NCBI GenBank assembly: GCA_948567375.1
Contig: OX419755.1
Coordinates: 11,599,001 to 11,663,000 of the forward strand
From: Lunularia cruciata
Taxonomy: Eukaryota > Streptophyta > Marchantiopsida > Lunulariales > Lunulariaceae
Direction: 5' to 3'
Length of the DNA: 64,000 nt
Positions 1 through 11,500 of this stretch are shown here, piece by piece. The position numbers and the translations under genes are program-made. Every line of letters starts with the position of its first letter. Position 1 is the stretch's first letter. The notes below the pieces were generated by a model that saw nothing but the letters and a program-made list of their open reading frames with translations, did not search any database and was not told the DNA's origin.

Positions 1-892
1 TTATGATCTTCGCATTTTGCATCTCTTCAAATCTCTTTTGTTCTCTTTTGTTGTTTGTTCTGTTTTTTGTTGTTTTTTCAAATCGCCCTCCTGCTACTCT
101 TTGAAGGCCCCATAGGGTCCTGTACAATTGACTGCCATGCTTCTTGAGCGGCGTTATCTGGTAACAACCGAGTTTGCCTTGGCACTCACGAGCTTAAACA
201 GAAAGCCTGTACGAGGGGTACTGGCATTCGCCAAGCTACTTCGGCACTTCGGGAGGCACGGATGAAGTCGTTCGTGCTTCCGTGCAGGCTTAGTATGACA
301 GTCTGACTGCTTCCTTGAAGTGTTTAATGCTTTGGGACGCATGCGCTCATAGAGCATGTTCTGATTTACACTATCCTGGATCTCGCGTTCGACGAACGGC
401 TTCTGTCCTCATTTCTCTATATCCTGCACACTTCGCTCCTACCCATCTACCACTAACACTCTGTTTCCTTCTTGCCCGATGGTTTCCCTTTGCTTGGAAA
501 TGCATACTGTGCTGTCCTGTATCACGTTGCTCGCGAAGGCACGCTTCCTTCACTTCACGCTGGGTACTGCTCTAGATATTGAAGGCCATATCAGGTCCAT
601 GGAGTGCATCAATCTTCGCTCCTGCTTTCAATCGATTGAATCGTTTGTTTCTGTCAATTCCTAGTGGCTTAGACTTGCATGAATCTACTTTCTTAGATCT
701 GCATGTCTTCGGTTTGCATCTGTTCTGTCCTAAGCGGATGTGGATCCCCCGTTCTACGAAGGACTCCTGCTCTCTTTCCTCATATATGCACACAAAAGAC
801 ATTATAAAGCATCCTCCATAACTTGTGCACTATGTATCGGATGTCATTTTTACAATGCGATGAACAAAATTTGTTGAGTCAGTCTTTGGGAG
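1..892. other. No gene recognised; probably intron or upstream part of the patatin-like gene
   Basis: This stretch directly precedes the first recognisable patatin-like exon. It has several short open frames on both strands but none resembles the missing N-terminal patatin segments, namely the oxyanion-loop glycines and the GxSxG nucleophile elbow. It has moderate GC and T-rich runs near the start. I read it as intron, but an unrecognised exon cannot be excluded. Confidence 0.4.
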
Positions 893-2797
893 GTTTGTCG
901 CGGAACTGCTGCGGCACCCACCTACTTCACACCAGCAGAGGTGAAATCTACTGATGGAACATATACAGGCGTGTTGATTGATGGAGGCGCTATACAAAAC
1001 AACCCAGTAGGTCTTTCCCTCTTTTGGCTATCATTTAATCTTGAGATTAATCCATCTTCTGTTTCCTTACAAAATGTGAGGTCATGCTTTTGACCGGCAC
1101 CATTGTCTGACATTTCTTTATAGTTTCGCTGTTTACTTACCGGATTGCTTGATATTGGTTTCTCTGTGCAGTCCCTCGTTGCGATGACTCATGTTCTTGG
1201 GAACAATGAAGAGTTCCCGGAGGCAACAGGTCTTCCGGACTTGCTGGTATATCGACACCTTACCACTTTGGTTTCAACAACTCGAACAAATATTATCAGA
1301 TATGTAGTTTAGCTATGCGGATCTAGTGTCACAAGAAGCTGTTCCATCCATGTCCAAATGTCGAGACCTATTGATTTACCTTCTTCGATCGGTAGGCAAA
1401 AATAGGATTTACCCAAATCCTATTCATGCCTAAAGGATTGAGAGGGTAAAATATTTGGACGGACGGCTGTAGAGTTTTAAAACTCGATATTTGCATCTGC
1501 TCTGCTAACCAGCATTTCAAGGAGGAAGAAGTACATGGTACTTTTATATGCTTGCATGAATGCCTTTACATCCTCCTTTCCAGAATACTCTACAGATTCT
1601 TCATTATTTGAATCGCAAAGCTGATCATATGAGTGCACGTTACCAGATTCTATCTCTCGGAGCTGGGCAGCTGGACGAAAAGCATGAACTGAAGGAGGCC
1701 CGAAAGTGGGGACTGACAGGCTGGGTTCGGCCTTTACTAAATATCATGATGGATGGTTCTTCAGGTAGAACTCATTGCACTGGCTGAGAAGCCTTCCTTC
1801 GTTTAACCAGAATGGCCATGTGAAAATCGGAACAAGAAACAAAGTGGAAAGAGAAGGTCCGCGAGTCAATCCATCTCTTTAAAAGCAAGTTTATTCGTAA
1901 GTTATTTCCTGTGGTTCTACTAGAATTGAGAATGAGTATTAGCAACTCTGAACTGCAATTACGTTACCAACTAACAAGTGTTGTGCATGTAATGTTCAGA
2001 CACTATAGACTATCAGCTCGCCGCTGGATTTGCTGGGCACAGCTGTTCCGAGAATTATCTCCGCATTCAGGTTTGTTTATTGTCAAGTGCTTCTTGACGT
2101 GTATAAAAAGCGCATCCTGGAGTGAAATTGCCTTTTCCTCATCTATTGGTATAGTTCAGGGAAACTACTTTCTAAACATCAGGCATTGGAGGTGTTCTCC
2201 TCTGTTGCTCTTTCCTCCCCTAAGTTCCAGGAGTAACCCGATTTGGGAAGTAGAAGGGCAAAGAAATACTGTACATAACTTGCCAACAAAGTGTCCGCTA
2301 GGGTGATGTATCCTTATTCTTATGCAGTTATTGCTTTAGTTTGATGCTCCATTGTTTTCTTTCGCCACCTCGCCCACTAGATGTCTTACATTTAATCTGT
2401 GATGTTAATGCTGTAGCTTTCAGGTTTACCCAACAAGACTCCGTTCATGGACTGTACCACCAATGAGAACATAAAAGATTTAGTTGACTGTGCGGATAAC
2501 TTGCTAAAACAGAAAGCTGTGATGCGGAACGCGTACGGAGAAAAGGTTACTCTGGACGTTAGCTATGCTGAACGGTTGTCCTGGTTTGCAGATCAGTTGA
2601 TTGCTCAAAAGAAACTCCGGGAAGAGTTAGGTAGTAATATTCACAATCCTGCAAGACAACACGTAGATCCTGGTCCTGGACTTGGTCCAACAGGTCGGTT
2701 GGTTTCTCCGATGATTAGCCATTTGTTCATTCACAAGCAAACATTCGATAGCAACTTGACAGACGACGTACACAAGGCCAAATCATTGCGGTATTAG
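893..2797 (+). CDS. Patatin-like phospholipase (lipid acyl hydrolase), C-terminal five exons
   Basis: Patatin-like proteins hydrolyse acyl groups from phospho- and galactolipids with a Ser-Asp dyad. Deduced exons are 893-1006, 1172-1246, 1647-1764, 2000-2070 and 2417-2797, giving 252 residues and a TAG stop. All junctions fit AG/GT borders and keep frame. Exon 1 reads VCRGTAAAPTYF and then IDGGAIQNNP, the family block whose Asp (DGG/DGA) is the second catalytic residue. Exon 2 begins SLVAMTHVLG, restoring the NNPSLVA block. Exon 3 begins ILSLGAGQ, matching the family LSLGTG segment. Exon 4 carries the patatin-typical ENYLRIQ. The last exon holds the helical C-terminus and a tail rich in Gly and Pro. 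The first acceptor at 891-892 was chosen because it starts the family motif. The nucleophile-bearing N-terminal half is not visible and should lie upstream. I see no in-frame stop, so the gene may be functional. The family call is firm; substrate is unknown. Confidence 0.82.
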
Positions 2798-3684
2798 AGC
2801 TACACACAGAGCTTTTATCCAGGTCAGGTCATTAATTCAGTGCAACGATGTTGCCAAAGCTTGACGACTACGCCACCATGTTTATAGCCTTTGAAGAGGA
2901 ACTTTTACTTCTTGTTCCTATACAGGAGAAAGTAGAATTTTACTGAATTTTAGGGAACTATGTCTGCATTTAGGTGGGGTGCAGAGGAACATTTCCTTTG
3001 CAGGATACGTCTTCTTGCATTAGTAAAGACTTGATGACGTAAGAATACGGGTGCAGGCTGTACATTCACGAAGTCCCCATACCGTCCCCATTTGAGCTTC
3101 TGCTGACCTATAGAGAGATCAGAAACTTCTCATTTCACTAGGAGACGACGGAGAGAAGGAAGCAACTGTAATTCTATTTTCCAGAGATTATCACGAGTAA
3201 GAAATTGATTATATAGCAACATTCTCTTTTCTACCAGCAAAATGCTCGATTATGGCTTACCAATCGTTGTCTTTCATCACCGCACATGAGGTGTTAAGTC
3301 CCTTTTCTCCTTGGAAGGTTCCTTAAGACGATTGACAACCGCAGAAAATGTTGTCAACAGATAAAACACACCAGGCCAGTATGACATTCTTTAGACGGGA
3401 GGATGTGTTAGTCTGATGCCTTCCAACTCCTTCATGTCATATACAACACAACCACGGCCACGGTTTTTCGTCTTTTTTCTGGCTTTGCATCTAACTAACG
3501 TCGAGGTTGAAGTTATCGTCTATCGTCTCTAGGAATCGTAATCTTTGGAAAGCCATTCTGGGGAGGAAAAGTTGATGGCGACTAAATATTGTCAATGGGT
3601 TCCTATCCTTCGACTTATTATCGTGAAATTTGAAAGCGATTGACCTATAAGAGAGACTAGGAGACCCAAAGTTGTGAATGAACA
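2798..3684. other. 3' UTR and intergenic DNA, no gene recognised
   Basis: This follows the patatin-like stop codon. The first few hundred bases have a composition like the gene and probably include its 3' UTR. No coding frame resembling a known protein is visible, and no element boundary could be placed. Confidence 0.4.
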
Positions 3685-3860
3685 GATCATTTAGAATGTG
3701 AAGACTAAACTTAGGAGATCTGATGTAGAGGATTATGATTGGGTTGAGATAGTTATGTCTGCTATGGAGGCCAGATCATGCTGAATGTGAAGATTAAACT
3801 TAGGAGATCTGATGTAGAGGGTTAGAATTGGGTAGAGATAATTATGTTGGCTTTGGAGGC
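3685..3860. repeat. Two-copy tandem repeat, 88 bp unit
   Basis: Copy 1 is 3685-3772 and copy 2 is 3773-3860. Both begin AGATCAT and share long blocks such as AAACTTAGGAGATCTGATGT. Divergence is roughly 15-20 percent by eye. The unit has no recognisable coding meaning and is probably part of an old repeat. Confidence 0.75.
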
Positions 3861-5538
3861 CGAGTTAGTAGTATTACCGAGGTAAAGGCAGATTCAGCAT
3901 CCTGATGAATGGAGATTGAAGGTGATTCATATAGAGCAAATGCTCACTCATCTCTCTGGTCAGAGATGCATCATATGAGAGCATATGAGACAAATGTTCC
4001 ATTGGAGAAGGTAGTATTCCATAATGGTGAGGATGACGGTGAGGAACAGGATTCGGAGGGAGAGGGAGAGTATATTTTAAATGTTATCTTCAAGTTTTGT
4101 ATATATCATTTCACCATATGTATATAGATATATAATAAATGATTTTTTTTCAAGTTGTGGATGATTTGCATGTATTTATCAATATCTAGAATCTTTCCTT
4201 TATCTTCTTTTTGCAAGTGAACTTTTGTGCTTCATTTAATATACTATTTTTTTATAACTTTATACATAGAATGATGTTTATGAAGAGTACACCATCCCAT
4301 TAGTGATACTCCATCTGATGGAATAGTGAGTTTCCATGATGATCCTTTAGATGTATTAGCTCTGATTATGGAGTTGTCAGATCCCATGGTGAGATGAATA
4401 CACTAGGGAGTTTGGGATGTGATGAGGAGATACCATCCCAGCATGACATGCATTCTCACGACTCCCGTACTAGGGAAGAGAATGAGGATCTTCTTAGTAG
4501 GAGAGAGCATTCATTATTAGAGCAAGAGATGCATTTTAAGGTCTAACAAACTTCTAGAGTTGAGAGATTGGCTAACTTGGATTGGCTAGTTGTAGAGAAG
4601 GAGATGCATTTCAGGACTTCAAAGAGTTCAAGAGTTGAGATATTAGATGAGTTGGATAGGCTAGTGATCAAGATAGAGATGAGGATGACACTAGAGTTGA
4701 GAGATGGCCTGAGTTACGTGGTGATAGGATGTATAAAAAAAATTTGGTGGAGGGTTATAAGCTTCAGGAGAGCTTTTACTTAGTGAGTTTTGTTTGACTA
4801 TGGAGACTTCAAAGAGTAAACAAGATGAGTAAGCAGAGGTGAGTACAACTCTGGATTTGTCGAGGATTGAGCTAGAGGCGGCTTATGAGTACATCGGGAC
4901 CTTCCTTTGGGACAGGGCATGGAGATTCACTACTTTGGTTAATATTGGGACCCAGATTCAAGAGGAGACTCAAGAGACCTATTCTCATAGTATACATGTG
5001 TTGGACGTTGAGACTTAGACATCAAACTATATGTGAGAGGCTCTTAGAGCTCTCAAGTACATACCTAAACTCATATTATTGAGCCTTCATAGGTTGCTAG
5101 GGTTCATACTACTAAGACCCACACTCGTACTTAGACTTCACATGCTCTTCATACTCAGACTTTTAGGGCTCACACTCATACTCAAACTTCACATGCCATT
5201 TTGACATTGATTTGAGTGCCTAGGGAGGAGCCATATGTATGTATAGGTGGTATGATATTGTTCCTTAAAGATCAATGGTTTTAGATCATCTCTCATCCAC
5301 ACTCAAATTCAGAGGAATTCTTGAAGAGTTTAGGTGGCTTTAGGAGAGGAAGATGGCTTTGAGGGATGAGGTATCTAGAATTGAGATCTACAAGAGAGGA
5401 TTTCATTATCTAGAAAATTTACTCCTTGTATCTTTTACCCTATAGATAGGAGGAGGAATATACTAGTATTGGATATTGGTTGTCTAGTAGATATTAGATG
5501 GACTCGACATCCTCTTTTTGGGCAGTGGTGTGGGAATA
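3861..5538. other. Degenerate repeat-derived DNA with short internal duplications
   Basis: AT-rich sequence without a long open frame. Near-tandem copies of a 65 bp unit lie at about 4525-4589 and 4600-4664; both start GAGATGCATTT and end GGCTAG. A looser pair lies at about 5120-5205 around ACTTCACATGC. The last ~20 bases resemble the 3' internal end of family-A elements (GTGGTGTGGGAATA, a purine-rich tract just before the LTR). The rest does not match family A pol, so this is either an unrelated relic or a chimera. Confidence 0.45.
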
Positions 5539-6015
5539 TGTAACAATATTGAGTTTATAGATGAGTTAGTCAAGATTAAAAAAATAGCAGATAGGTCAAA
5601 TTAGCCAAGAATTATTAAAATATTCTAAAAGCATCTAGGAAGCTTCTTGGTACCTTCCAAGTATTGAGTAACGTGTATGCCAAGTGGCAATTTCTAGGAG
5701 GAAGTTTCTTGGGAAGGTTCTTGGCTGCTTACCTTACATGCCAAATAGATGACTTCTAGAAGGAAAATTCTTGAGAAATTTCCCAAGTAGCTTAGCTTGC
5801 ATGCCAAGTAGGTGACTTCTAGAAAGAAGCTTCTCAAGAAACTTCTCAGTTAATTTAGTTTGCACTCTATGATGGTTTTTAGGAAGCTTCTTGTGAAGTT
5901 TCTCGAGAGCCTTGAATGTTCCTTATCAATACCAAAGCCCAAACTCATGCTAGGCATTTGGAGTTTCACTCATTCCAATCTTCCATTCTCCTATTTCTCG
6001 CTTTGGTCTTTTACA
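5539..6015 (+). mobile_element. Family-A Ty3/gypsy LTR no. 1
   Basis: The LTR begins TGTAACAATAT and ends TCTTTTACA, the same borders as the other family-A LTRs in the window, and is 477 bp long. A primer-binding site follows at 6017 (TGGTATTAGAG, a mutated tRNA-iMet type). Inside are repeats about 62-63 bp apart starting at 5692, 5754 and 5817, each with inverted GAA/TTC pairs. It is the left end of a chain of four LTRs. Confidence 0.85.
5817..5845. promoter_or_regulatory. Heat-shock-element-like cluster in LTR no. 1
   Basis: The bases read TTC at 5817, GAA at 5822, GAA at 5826, TTC at 5831, GAA at 5838 and TTC at 5843. Each neighbouring TTC/GAA or GAA/TTC pair is separated by two bases, as in the nGAAnnTTCn heat-shock factor site. 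Function is inferred from the motif only. Confidence 0.5.
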
Positions 6016-7016
6016 TTGGTATTAGAGTAGGAACAGGAGGGATAGAATTTATGGACCAACAAATCCATGTTGTCCAAACCATTGGGATTCTTGTTTCCAT
6101 GTACTACCCAAGCATCATTTCATGCAGTTCATCATCTCATGCTTTGAGCAGAATTTTCTTAATGTCATTACCTTGTTTGATGAACCCTTGATACTTGATA
6201 TTATAACTTACAAAGAATGGTGGACGTGTTACATCTACATGTTAACTTAGATGATTGTTGGTAGTTTGGTAGAGTAGTAGTCATGGCGGCAATACTTGAA
6301 GTTATCATTGCTATGTAATAAAAAATTAAGCACCTTATTTGATTGTTAAAAGAAAGAGACCATCAATGACAAGAGCATGTAGGGAGAACACCATTTCAAG
6401 ACAGAGAAGAGTGAATCTGATTTCCAAAACCCAAGATATTTTAAGACAAGAATCTGCTAGCGCAATGCAGAACTTTGTATTTGATTGTGAATGTCATTTT
6501 GAAGCTAAAAATATTCAAGATGAATGGAGATAGATTCTCTTGACTTCAAAATAATTGAATAGAGTGGCAAAACTATGATGGCAATTTTGAGTGGAGCAAG
6601 CTGAATAATAATTTTTTGTGCTGATCTTGGCAAGGAAAGAATTCAAGAGTGTAATAATTGGGGAGATTCCAAGCTATAAATGTTGCACAAGCTATACAAG
6701 ATAGATTGGAAAAATTGAAACAAATTGGTTTTGTGAGAAGTTACATCACTCAATTCTTGAACACCATAATGAAAATTCCATATATACTAGAAGGTGAAGC
6801 TCTAGATTAATTTGTGAGGGGCTTGAAGTCATGCACCAAATTGGAAGCGACCATGTGAGAGTCCAAACACTTGGAGGAAGCAATGCAATTGGTTTAGCAC
6901 TTTGATTCCTTGGTTTCAACAACTTCGACTCGACCTTGACCTTCATAGAACTTGCCAATACAATACACATGAGTGTTGACACCAATGGAGATCAATGTCG
7001 TCCAATAGATACCACT
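6016..7016 (+). pseudogene. Decayed family-A gag with pol deleted
   Basis: After the primer site the sequence matches the gag regions following the other family-A LTRs, including segments encoding FVFDCECHFEA and a gag-like helical block. Many stops and shifts break it. At about 7012 the gag C-terminal segment (the CCAATGGAGATCAATG block) runs straight into the next LTR, so zinc knuckle, protease, reverse transcriptase and integrase have been deleted. Confidence 0.7.
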
Positions 7017-7450
7017 TGTATAACAATATGGAGTTTACCAATGAGTTAGTCAAATAGGCAAAAAGGAAAAATTAGCTTAGGATATTCTAGAAATATCTAA
7101 GAAGCTACTTGGTGACTTCTAAGAGGAACCTTCTTGGGAAGCTTGACGGCTTGCTTAGCTTGCACCTCAAGTAGGTAGCTTCTAGAAGAAAGCTTCTCAG
7201 AAAGCTTCCAACTAGCTTAGCTTGCACGCCAAGTAGGTAACTTCTAGAAGGAAACTTCTTGAGAAGCTTCACAATTCACTTGGCTTGTATTCCAAGAAAA
7301 CAACTTTAAAAAGCTTCTCAAGAGCTTTATATACTCCTTATAAATACCAAATCCTAAGCCCATGCTAGGCATTTGGAGTTTCACTCATTCAAGAGTCCCA
7401 ATGTGATCTTTCACTTCCCATTCTCCTATTTCTCTCCTTGGTCTTTTACA
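7017..7450 (+). mobile_element. Family-A Ty3/gypsy LTR no. 2
   Basis: The LTR is 434 bp. Its start is mutated (TGTATAACAATATGG instead of TGTAACAATATGG) and it ends CTTTTACA. A near-canonical initiator-Met primer-binding site TGGTATCAAAGC follows at 7452-7463. GAA/TTC inverted pairs occur around 7180-7200 and 7240-7270, and a TATA-like stretch lies near 7330. Confidence 0.82.
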
Positions 7451-7451
7451 T

Positions 7452-7463
7452 TGGTATCAAAGC
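7452..7463 (+). other. Primer-binding site, initiator tRNA-Met type
   Basis: TGGTATCAAAGC starts one base after the LTR. It differs by one base from TGGTATCAGAGC, which pairs with the 3' end of plant initiator tRNA-Met and is widely used by plant LTR retrotransposons. Confidence 0.8.
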
Positions 7464-8500
7464 AGGAATGGGATGGATGGAATTTATGGACCACCAAATC
7501 CATTTTTGCTAAACCATTTTTGGGATTTTTATGTCTGTGTACTACCCAAGTATCATTTCATGCAATTCATCACCTCACGCTTTTGGTAGAATTTGGTGAA
7601 AGTTGTGACCTTACCAAGGAACCCTTGGTACTTCCGGTTGTAACTTATGGAGAATGGTGGACATGTTGCATTAATGTGTTAATTTATGTAAATTGGGAGT
7701 AGTTTGATAGAGTAATAGCCATGGCGGCAATGCTTGACATTATAGTTGTTATGTACCAACAAAGTGAAGACCTTACTTGATTGTTGGATGAACAAGACTA
7801 TCAACGACAAGAGCATGTAGAGAGAGCACCATTTCAAAAAGGAGAAGAGCAAATCTAATTTCCAAAAACCCAAGGCTTTTGATGGCAAGAATCTCTTGGA
7901 CTTAGTGGAGGATTTTGTATTTGACTGTGAATGTTATTTTGAGGCTACAAATCTTCAAAATGAATAAAAAGAAATTTTCTTAGCTTCAAGCCAATTGGAT
8001 GGAGTGGCAAACTATGGTGGCAATTCAGAGTAGATCAAGCTAAACAATAGTTTGTTGTACCCATCTTAACATGGGAAGAATTCAAGGATGCAATAATTGG
8101 ATGATTCCAAGCGATAAATGTCACACGAGCCGCACAAGATAAGTTGCCAAAGTTGAAGCAAATTGGTTCTATAAGAAGCTACATCACTAAATTATAAAAT
8201 AGCATTATGCAAATTCTAGATATATTGGATAGTGAAGCTCTGGATCAATTTGTGAGGTGTTTGAAGTCATGAACCAAATTGGAAGTGACTATGCAAGAGC
8301 CAAAACACTAAGAAGAAGCCATGCAATTGGTTGAGTATTTTGATTACTTGGTTGCGACAACTTGGTCCTGACCTCAACCTTCACAAAACCTACCAACACA
8401 TTACACACAGATGGAAGAGCAGACTCCAATGGAGATTCATACCATCCAAAAAAAACCACTTGGGACAACAATTGGGAAAGATTGTGGCAAAATGATAGTT
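7464..8500 (+). pseudogene. Family-A gag, 5' part, split by an insertion
   Basis: This is decayed gag. Recognisable pieces encode a retrotransposon-gag core (SQLDGVAN, VQ/FKDAIIG-like and SYIT blocks) followed by a segment ending just before the zinc knuckle. The reading frame is broken by several stops. At 8500 it is interrupted by the 3.8 kb element and resumes at 12293 with the zinc-knuckle end, as alignment with the uninterrupted sequence at about 47861-47930 shows. Confidence 0.72.
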
Positions 8501-8505
8501 GCTTT

Positions 8506-11500
8506 TGTGGTACCCACATTTTTTTGTTTTTTTTTTAAATGGAGAAGAAGAAGTGTATAGAGAAGTCAGATTGTGCATGTATGGCCAAAGAAGGCGAAGA
8601 AAAGCGTCTTCAGGATGAAACCCGAGGTAATGTGGCTTTGGGTCATAAGGCGAAGTACTCGGACTTGCCATGTCAGCATACAACCCAAAGTAAGAAGTCT
8701 TCGTATCGCGGGGAGCTCAACCCAAGGCAAAGATAGTGTAACAACTTTTCTTTGGGGCAAGAAATTCAAGAAGGGACCGTTCAAAAACTGGCGGTCATAC
8801 ACGTGAAGTACACTTGACAATGACAGGCGCATGCAAGAGGTGTGATTTCTCAATAGAAACTCGAATTGAAGAGAGACAAAGAAGGCGTGACTCTATAAAA
8901 ATTGGGCTAACAACAAAGCAATGTTGAGCAATTTTCCTTCTCCGTTGAAGAGTCGTCCTGTAGGAGATCGTGGGAAGGGAAATAGAGTTGAAGACGCGCT
9001 AGTGAGTAGAGGAGAATTCAAGAGAGTTAACCCGAGAGATAGTGAGGAAGCAGGAAAGATGGGAGGAGGGAAGAAGAACTCCAAATTTGTAGTGAGAAAT
9101 CATGCAATTCAGAGGTTAGATGTGATTGCAAGAATTGAAGTCTTGAGCCGACTTTGGATCACATTCTTGGCGTGGAACTAGAACATGAGTTTTCCAGGGT
9201 TCATAACCAAGATAATCAAGAGTAAGTGTCTCGATGGCCTCAAGGAAGAGGGGAAGAGAGGAAATCCGGCTCGCTGGACAAAGTCGGATTGGAGATTGGT
9301 ACTTGGAAGAGAGGCAGGCACGGAGCATGGTGTCACGTTCTTGGGGAAGGGAGAGGTAGCCGAAGAAACCCAAGAAGTGAGGGATTCCTTCTCTTTGAAG
9401 AGGACAAAGAATGGGTATAAGGTCAAGAGTTACAAAAATCTGGTGAAGAGAGGGATCATGAGTGCTTTCATGGCAATCCTGAAGCCGGAGAGAACGACAT
9501 ATGTGATGAAACACCAAGCGGTGTTCTTCCATAAGATGTTTGCAAGAGAACCTATCAACTGGGCGAGGTGCTTCCATGGAAGAACGATGCAGATGGTGTG
9601 GAATTTGTGGGATAAGTCACCTCCACACTACATTGTGCCGTTTGAAGCATACTTTTACCTCGGGTTGAATTTGCTCAATGCGGTGGAGTGTAGCAAAATG
9701 GTGTCTCACTTTCATCCCGACTTGAGAAGAGAAGTCAACACGGAGGAGCAACAGTATATTCTTCAAATCCAAAGCATTGATGAGTACTAGGTGCAGATGG
9801 GGAAGAGTGCGGAGGTAGAAGTGAGTACTCCAAAGTCAAAGAAGCGGAGTCGACAAGGAGACGGCGAAGACGTAGAGAAGACAAGACCTCAAAAGACCAT
9901 GAGAGGAAACCTGAGGAAAGGTATGGTGGTGATCGCGTCATCGGAAGAAGACTCAGAAAGCAAAGTTGAGTGCAAGTCCAAAGACTTGGAACACAAGGAA
10001 GAACCTGAGCTCACGCTACAAAGTGGGGATACGAGTAGCAATGAAGGTGGGGAGATGACATTTGTACATGCAGAAGAAGAAGAAGTTCAGGTGGAGCTTG
10101 AGGAAGAGAACAACGTGAAGTTGGAAGACAAGGTACCCAAGCCGGAGGAGAAGAAGATTATGATTCAGAGGGGAGTTTGGTCGAGGCGCAAGGTGAAGTG
10201 TGAAGCGGGTCCAAGCAAGGCAAGGGAAGAGGAGAATGCTAGTTTGGGAAGTGAAGCATATATTCCGATACGACGACTGTAGAGAAGAAGGCAAGTATCA
10301 GGAGAAGAAGAGGTGAAGAAGGAGATCACTCCGCAAGTTGAAGTAGTTGTGAGTGATGGAGTGGAGTACCTGCGAGAAATTGTGTGCCCATTGTTAGTGA
10401 AGCTAGAGCGCGAGAAGAAAGAGATGCAGTCAAAGTGTCCGGAGGTGAAGACTGTGTTGCAGGTATTAGCAAGACTAGAAGAAGAGAACTTGGAGTTGAA
10501 GAAGAGTATAATTCAAGGCGAGGAGGAAAGGGAAGTACTACGAGAGGATGCAATAGTGCAGTGTCAAGTAATTGAGAATTTGAAGAGAGAAGCAAGGTAT
10601 CTAGAGGACCTTGTGAAGAAGAGTGACATAGCAAGGGAGAGACAAGTAGCTGAGTATGAAATCTTGAAGCAGCAGTTTGTTGATTCAAGACTAGAAATTA
10701 TCCATGCTATAGCGAGGGTAGCAAAGAAGGAACAAGAGCTCGATAGAGTGATGGAGAGTGTAGAAGAGAAGAAGCAACTGTGGCAACAGGAGTTGATAGT
10801 GAGATATAGGGAAGAAGAGAGATTACGAGAGTTACTTCGTAATCAAGAGGAGAAGATTGTGCAAAAGGAGAAGGAGAAGGAGAAGGAAACTGTGAAAGCC
10901 GAGTTCAAAGCAGAGTTGGCAATGTACAGGGAAGATTGGCTTGCAGATCAGGAGCGTGAAAGGAAGATGAGATTGGAGCCATTGAAGGAGATCGTAATCA
11001 GGATGAATGCGATGCTGAGTACAGAGGCCAGTGTTCATATTGAAGAAACAAGGCTGCACGAGTTGAAGTTGTTGGTGCAGGAGACGAGGAGGAAACATGC
11101 AAAGGATATAGACTTGAATGCTGTGTTAATTAGTCTCATAACTTCTGTAGATAGGAAAATATTAGAAGTAGAAGACAATATCACGATTAGATTAGATCTA
11201 GTGAAGTTAGAGATAGATAAACTTTGGAAAGATGTTAGAGCAAAATCCAAAGTAGATGAAGTAGGAGTGCAGATGTCTTCGGAGTTACCATTGGAGACAT
11301 TAGAGAAGAGTGGGTCAGCAGATAAGGAGTTAGATAGATTACCCACTAGTGAAATGTCAGATCAGGAAAGAGAATTGTTAGATATGGTAGAAGATGTAGG
11401 AATTATGAAACCCAAGGATAGAGTAGTAGGAAGTAAAGTTATTTCAGGTTTGGGTTTGAAAGCCGAAGAAGAAGTAGACATCGGATCGGATTAGTAACCG

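Noticed and set aside
154-821. Several open frames of 60-86 codons on both strands near the left end
   Set aside because: They overlap each other, show no domain and lie where an intron of the patatin-like gene is expected.
8506-9184. Possible 5' LTR of the 3.8 kb element
   Set aside because: I compared the start, end and inner parts of both copies; neither terminal sequence recurs at the opposite end, so no LTR can be supported by eye.
9116-9577. 153-codon minus-strand frame
   Set aside because: It is antisense to the element's N-domain, and the plus-strand frame is the one supported by copy 2.
10326-11346. Leu/Ser-rich minus-strand frames of 88-120 codons
   Set aside because: These are mirror images of the Glu/Lys-rich coiled coil; purine-rich coding strands regularly create such antisense frames.
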